From Clostridia bacterium (GTDB taxonomy: Bacteria; Bacillota; Clostridia; TANB77; CAG-508), in contig JAAWJE010000015.1 in assembly GCA_022796725.1 (NCBI GenBank), positions 1 through 45,408 of the forward strand: a DNA stretch of 45,408 nt, read 5' to 3'. A program made the position numbers and the translations under genes. Positions within the stretch are counted from its first letter, which is position 1, and each line of letters opens with the position of its first letter. Below the pieces are notes generated by a model, which saw nothing but the letters and a program-made list of their open reading frames with translations, was not told the DNA's origin and did no database searches. Positions 41,968 through 45,408 of the stretch are shown here, piece by piece.

Positions 41968-42621
41968 TCATTTTTCTATATCTTTTTCAAGTATAAATTC
42001 TTTTGCTATTATTTTATACATATTTGATATCATATTACTTTTCTTCTTCTCTTTTATGTATAACACCCATAAATATAATACAAATATTGCAATTATTGGG
42101 TTATTTAAGTAAATTACTGCTATACTAAATATTAAAGTTAATATTATTAAATTATACTTTGATATCTCAAGCATTACTTTATTTACTGTTTTTAGTGTAT
42201 ATTTATACATAAGAATATTCTTTATAATTTGCCCTCCATCTAATGGTAATATTGGCAAAATATTAATTAAAAATATTATAGTATTTGCATATACTATATT
42301 TGGAATTTTAGCAAAATAACCTATAATTATAAAAATTAAATTACTAATTGGTCCACCTATATATACTAATATTTTATTTCTAAGTCTTATTTTACTCTTT
42401 GTAACATAGTTATAGCACTCTTTTTCTATAAATTCTATTGAAAAACCTGCAATAGTTAAATTTATTCTTTTAGGTCTTAGACCTAAACACATACCAATAA
42501 ATAAATGTCCTAATTCATGAACAAACATAAAAATAAATAAAATAGAAAAGATTTCTATTTTATTAGTAAGTATATATGCAATAACTAATAAGAAAACTTT
42601 TAAGTCAATTTTTATCTTCAT
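41968..42621 (-). CDS. spoIVFB: SpoIVFB-like M50 site-2 protease
   Basis: FMFVHELGHLFIG and NILPILPLDGGQI motifs. Confidence 0.85.
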   Translation of the reverse strand: MKIKIDLKVFLLVIAYILTNKIEIFSILFIFMFVHELGHLFIGMCLGLRPKRINLTIAGFSIEFIEKECYNYVTKSKIRLRNKILVYIGGPISNLIFIIIGYFAKIPNIVYANTIIFLINILPILPLDGGQIIKNILMYKYTLKTVNKVMLEISKYNLIILTLIFSIAVIYLNNPIIAIFVLYLWVLYIKEKKKSNMISNMYKIIAKEFILEKDIEK

Positions 42622-42626
42622 ATTTT

Positions 42627-43490
42627 TTAAAACTCCAATATACTATCTGGATCAATGCATTTATTATTATATCTTATTTCAAAATGTAAATGAGTTCCTG
42701 TAACATTTCCAGTATTCCCAACTTTTGCTATTTTATCTCCTATTTTTACTGTGTCTCCTTTTTTCACTAGAATTTTACTACAGTGAGCATACAATGTTAC
42801 TATATCAGAATTTGATATACTTTCAATTTTTAAATGCTTTCCATAATTTCCTACTGAAGAAACTTCTACTACTTTTCCATCTACTGCTGATCTTATATCT
42901 GTTCCGTATTTAGCTGAGATATCTATACCTGTATGATTTTTACTAACGTTTGAATATGTAGATTCTCTATTTCCAAATCTTGATGTTATTGTTCCTTTTA
43001 ATGGAAGTTTAAAGTTACAATTATTTTTTATAATCTCATCTATAGTTACTTTTTCATCCTTACTTTTTACATTTGTTGTTTTTACTAATTGTGCTGATAT
43101 TTCATTAACATATACAACACTATTTTCTGTTACTTTATTTACACTTGTATTATTACTATCTATTTGATTATAATTATCTTTTTCTTTTATTTCATTATCG
43201 TTAAAATTATTATCAAATATTTCTAATATAGTATTCATATTCATTGGTTTATTTACAAAACTATTAAAATCTTTTTTAAATTGTTCCGATAAAAGATAAT
43301 CTTTATTGTTATATGCATATACACAGGACACTATAAGTGATATATATACTATCTTTCCAATAGCCCACAAAATAAAACTTTTTTTCTTTTTTGGTGGTTC
43401 ATTACTTATACTCCTATAATCTTTATTATATCTTCTTTTATAATAAATCTCTTCTGCTCTTCTTATTTTGTCTGCTTCTGAAATAGCCAT
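42627..43490 (-). CDS. SpoIVFA-like M23 peptidoglycan peptidase-domain protein
   Basis: TM then GTITSRFGNRESTYSNVSKNHTGIDISAKYGTDIRSAVDGKVVEVSSVGNYGKHL...GTHLHFEIR; adjacent to spoIVFB. Confidence 0.85.
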   Translation of the reverse strand: MAISEADKIRRAEEIYYKRRYNKDYRSISNEPPKKKKSFILWAIGKIVYISLIVSCVYAYNNKDYLLSEQFKKDFNSFVNKPMNMNTILEIFDNNFNDNEIKEKDNYNQIDSNNTSVNKVTENSVVYVNEISAQLVKTTNVKSKDEKVTIDEIIKNNCNFKLPLKGTITSRFGNRESTYSNVSKNHTGIDISAKYGTDIRSAVDGKVVEVSSVGNYGKHLKIESISNSDIVTLYAHCSKILVKKGDTVKIGDKIAKVGNTGNVTGTHLHFEIRYNNKCIDPDSILEF

Positions 43491-43554
43491 ATAAACACCT
43501 CTTTTTTTCTTTTTTAAATTATATTCTATCAAGACATGTTTTATTCTTATATAT

Positions 43555-43878
43555 TTATTTATAAAAAAGTATAATGCTTATTAGATTAAGTATTAATATA
43601 AAAATACTAAAGTATTTTAATACTTTATATTTATTTTTTAAAACCTTATATTCTCTATATTCTGCTTTGTTTTCAGATTTTTTTATATAATCAATAATTG
43701 TATCTTCTGCTTCTTCTATAATATTATTTTTTATTTTTTCATTTTCTAATAATTCAAAATTATTCTCTTTTTTAAAAATAATAATTGCTTCTTTTATCAT
43801 ATTAGAAGGAAAATTATTAATGACAACTATATTACTTAATTTTTCTTTATTCTTCACAATTTCACCTCTCATTTTCAA
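43555..43878 (-). CDS. Hypothetical C-terminally anchored membrane protein
   Basis: Intact ORF with C-terminal TM; RBS gaggtg nearby. Confidence 0.5.
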   Translation of the reverse strand: MKMRGEIVKNKEKLSNIVVINNFPSNMIKEAIIIFKKENNFELLENEKIKNNIIEEAEDTIIDYIKKSENKAEYREYKVLKNKYKVLKYFSIFILILNLISIILFYK

Positions 43879-44109
43879 TTATGAAATTATAATTTTAACA
43901 TTTTTATCATTTTTGTATTTATTAATATTATTTGAAAAACTTGCAAGTTCATTTGAAATATATATTATGTTGTTTTTTTCTACTGCGATTTTTTCTATTT
44001 CTTTATCTATTTCTTCTAAATCATCAAGTTCTATAACACTAACTCCGAATCTTTCATTTAAGAATATTTTTTCATTCTCATTTTTACTTTTTATATAATA
44101 TCTATTCAC
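43879..44109 (-). CDS. Small hypothetical protein (GTG start)
   Basis: aaaggtgg RBS before GTG at 44109: MNRYYIKSKNENEKIFLNERFGVSVIELDDLEEI... Confidence 0.55.
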   Translation of the reverse strand: MNRYYIKSKNENEKIFLNERFGVSVIELDDLEEIDKEIEKIAVEKNNIIYISNELASFSNNINKYKNDKNVKIIIS

Positions 44110-44167
44110 ATATAATCCACCTTTCTGAATAAAATATATTATCTTAATTTTAAATTGGAGGTTATAT

Positions 44168-44401
44168 ATGTCTTCTTCTGGATTAGATTTCAAACATAAA
44201 GATGTAATTAATATAAACACAGGTAAAAAACTTGGTTTTGTTCAAGATGTAAATGCTGATTTATCATCTGGTACAATATCATCTATTGTTGTATGTGGAG
44301 AGTTTAAAATCTTAAATTTATTTTCTGATGAAAATATTCTTACTATTCCATGGAATAAAATAAAATGTATTGGGGAAGATGTTATCCTTGTTGATATATA
44401 A
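44168..44401 (+). CDS. YlmC/YmxH-family PRC-barrel sporulation protein
   Basis: KDVININTGKKLGFVQDVNADLSSGTISSIVV. Confidence 0.85.
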   Translation: MSSSGLDFKHKDVININTGKKLGFVQDVNADLSSGTISSIVVCGEFKILNLFSDENILTIPWNKIKCIGEDVILVDI

Positions 44402-44410
44402 TATTATTTC

Positions 44411-45184
44411 TTACTTCCACATTCTCTTCATGTGTTCTATTGCATTTTTTTCTAATCTTGAAACTTGTGCCTGTGATATTCCTATTTCTTCTGCTACCTC
44501 CATTTGTGTCCTACCATCAAAAAATCTTTTACCTATAATCATTTTTTCCTTTGAATTTAATTTTTTCATAGCTTCCATCATTGTTATATTCTCTGCCCAT
44601 AATTCGTCTGTATTTTTAGTATCTTTAACTTGATCCATAATATATACACTATCTGCTCCATCATTATATACTGGTTCTTGAAGTGATACTGGATCTTGTA
44701 TAGCATCTAAACAAAATGAAATTTCTTCTTTTTCAATCTCAAGTTCTTTAGCAATTTCATTTATTGTTGGTTCTTTTCCTGTTTCTTTAATTTTTCTTTC
44801 TTTTACTTGAAGTATTTTATATGCTAAATCTCTAACTGACCTACTAACTCTAACCATATTATTATCTCTTAAATATCTTCTTATCTCTCCTATTATCATT
44901 GGAACAGCATAGGTACTAAATTGAACATTTAAACTTATATCAAAATTATCTATTGCCTTAATTAAACCTACACATCCTATTTGGAATAAATCATCTGGAT
45001 TCTCTCCTCTAGATGAAAACCTACCAACAACACTAAGTACCAATCTTAAATTTCCATTTATAAACTTTTCTCTTGCTTCATTATCTCCATTTTTTATCTT
45101 TTTTAATAAATCATTTTTTTCTTCATTTGATAATATTGGTAGTTTAGAAGTGTTTACTCCACAAATTTCTACTCTATTAATCAA
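44411..45184 (-). CDS. sigG: RNA polymerase sporulation sigma factor SigG
   Basis: MINRVEICGVNTSKLPILSNEEKNDLL..., DLFQIGCVGLIKAIDNFD, QFSTYAVPMIIGEIRRYLRDN. Confidence 0.95.
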   Translation of the reverse strand: MINRVEICGVNTSKLPILSNEEKNDLLKKIKNGDNEAREKFINGNLRLVLSVVGRFSSRGENPDDLFQIGCVGLIKAIDNFDISLNVQFSTYAVPMIIGEIRRYLRDNNMVRVSRSVRDLAYKILQVKERKIKETGKEPTINEIAKELEIEKEEISFCLDAIQDPVSLQEPVYNDGADSVYIMDQVKDTKNTDELWAENITMMEAMKKLNSKEKMIIGKRFFDGRTQMEVAEEIGISQAQVSRLEKNAIEHMKRMWK

Positions 45185-45362
45185 ATATAAAACCTCCTTT
45201 TGAAAATAACTTTAAATTAATTATTTCCAGAAAGAGATTTTATAAACAAAAATAATATATTTTGTTTTCGACATTTTTTATAAAATATAAATTTACTAAT
45301 TTTTATTATTTTCTTTTCATATTTTAACTGATATATTATACTTATATTTAAGGGGAGAAAAT

Positions 45363-45408
45363 ATGAAAAAAAATTTTATAACTATAATATTATTATTTAC
45401 TTCTATAA
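45363..45408 (+). CDS. 5' end of a truncated gene with signal-peptide-like N-terminus
   Basis: aggggagaaaat RBS then ATG AAA AAA AAT TTT ATA ... (MKKNFITIILLFTSI), running off the window. Confidence 0.5.
   Translation, partial: MKKNFITIILLFTSI

Overview
Low-GC Firmicutes/Clostridia-like chromosomal segment, almost entirely coded on the - strand. It contains a dcw/murein cluster (mraZ, rsmH, ftsL-like, spoVD/ftsI, murE, mraY, ftsW/spoVE, murG, topA), a DNA-repair and radical-SAM neighbourhood (nfo, alkD-like, MBL, sortase, SPL-like, DUF1848), small membrane and zinc-ribbon proteins, an M29 aminopeptidase, the rpmG-secE-nusG-rplK-rplA-[L10 leader]-rplJ-rplL block, a response regulator, a 2668-aa cyclic beta-glucan synthase-like protein, carD, dapL, spoIVFB/M23, a YlmC/YmxH-like gene and sigG. 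No tRNA, rRNA, CRISPR or obvious transposon was seen. Main discovery: four separate genes (rsmH, nfo, an UlaG-like MBL hydrolase and an SPL-like radical SAM enzyme) are each split by exactly one extra nucleotide. In all four the 0-frame codon at the break is CGG. Skipping the C (+1 shift) gives a Gly codon (GGN) and restores a conserved family motif. By my hand scan of both strands, these four are the only in-frame CGG codons in the window; about 30 other CGG trinucleotides on coding strands all straddle codon boundaries. This suggests CGG is unassigned as a normal sense codon in this organism and acts as a +1 frameshift (or CGGN quadruplet = Gly) signal.
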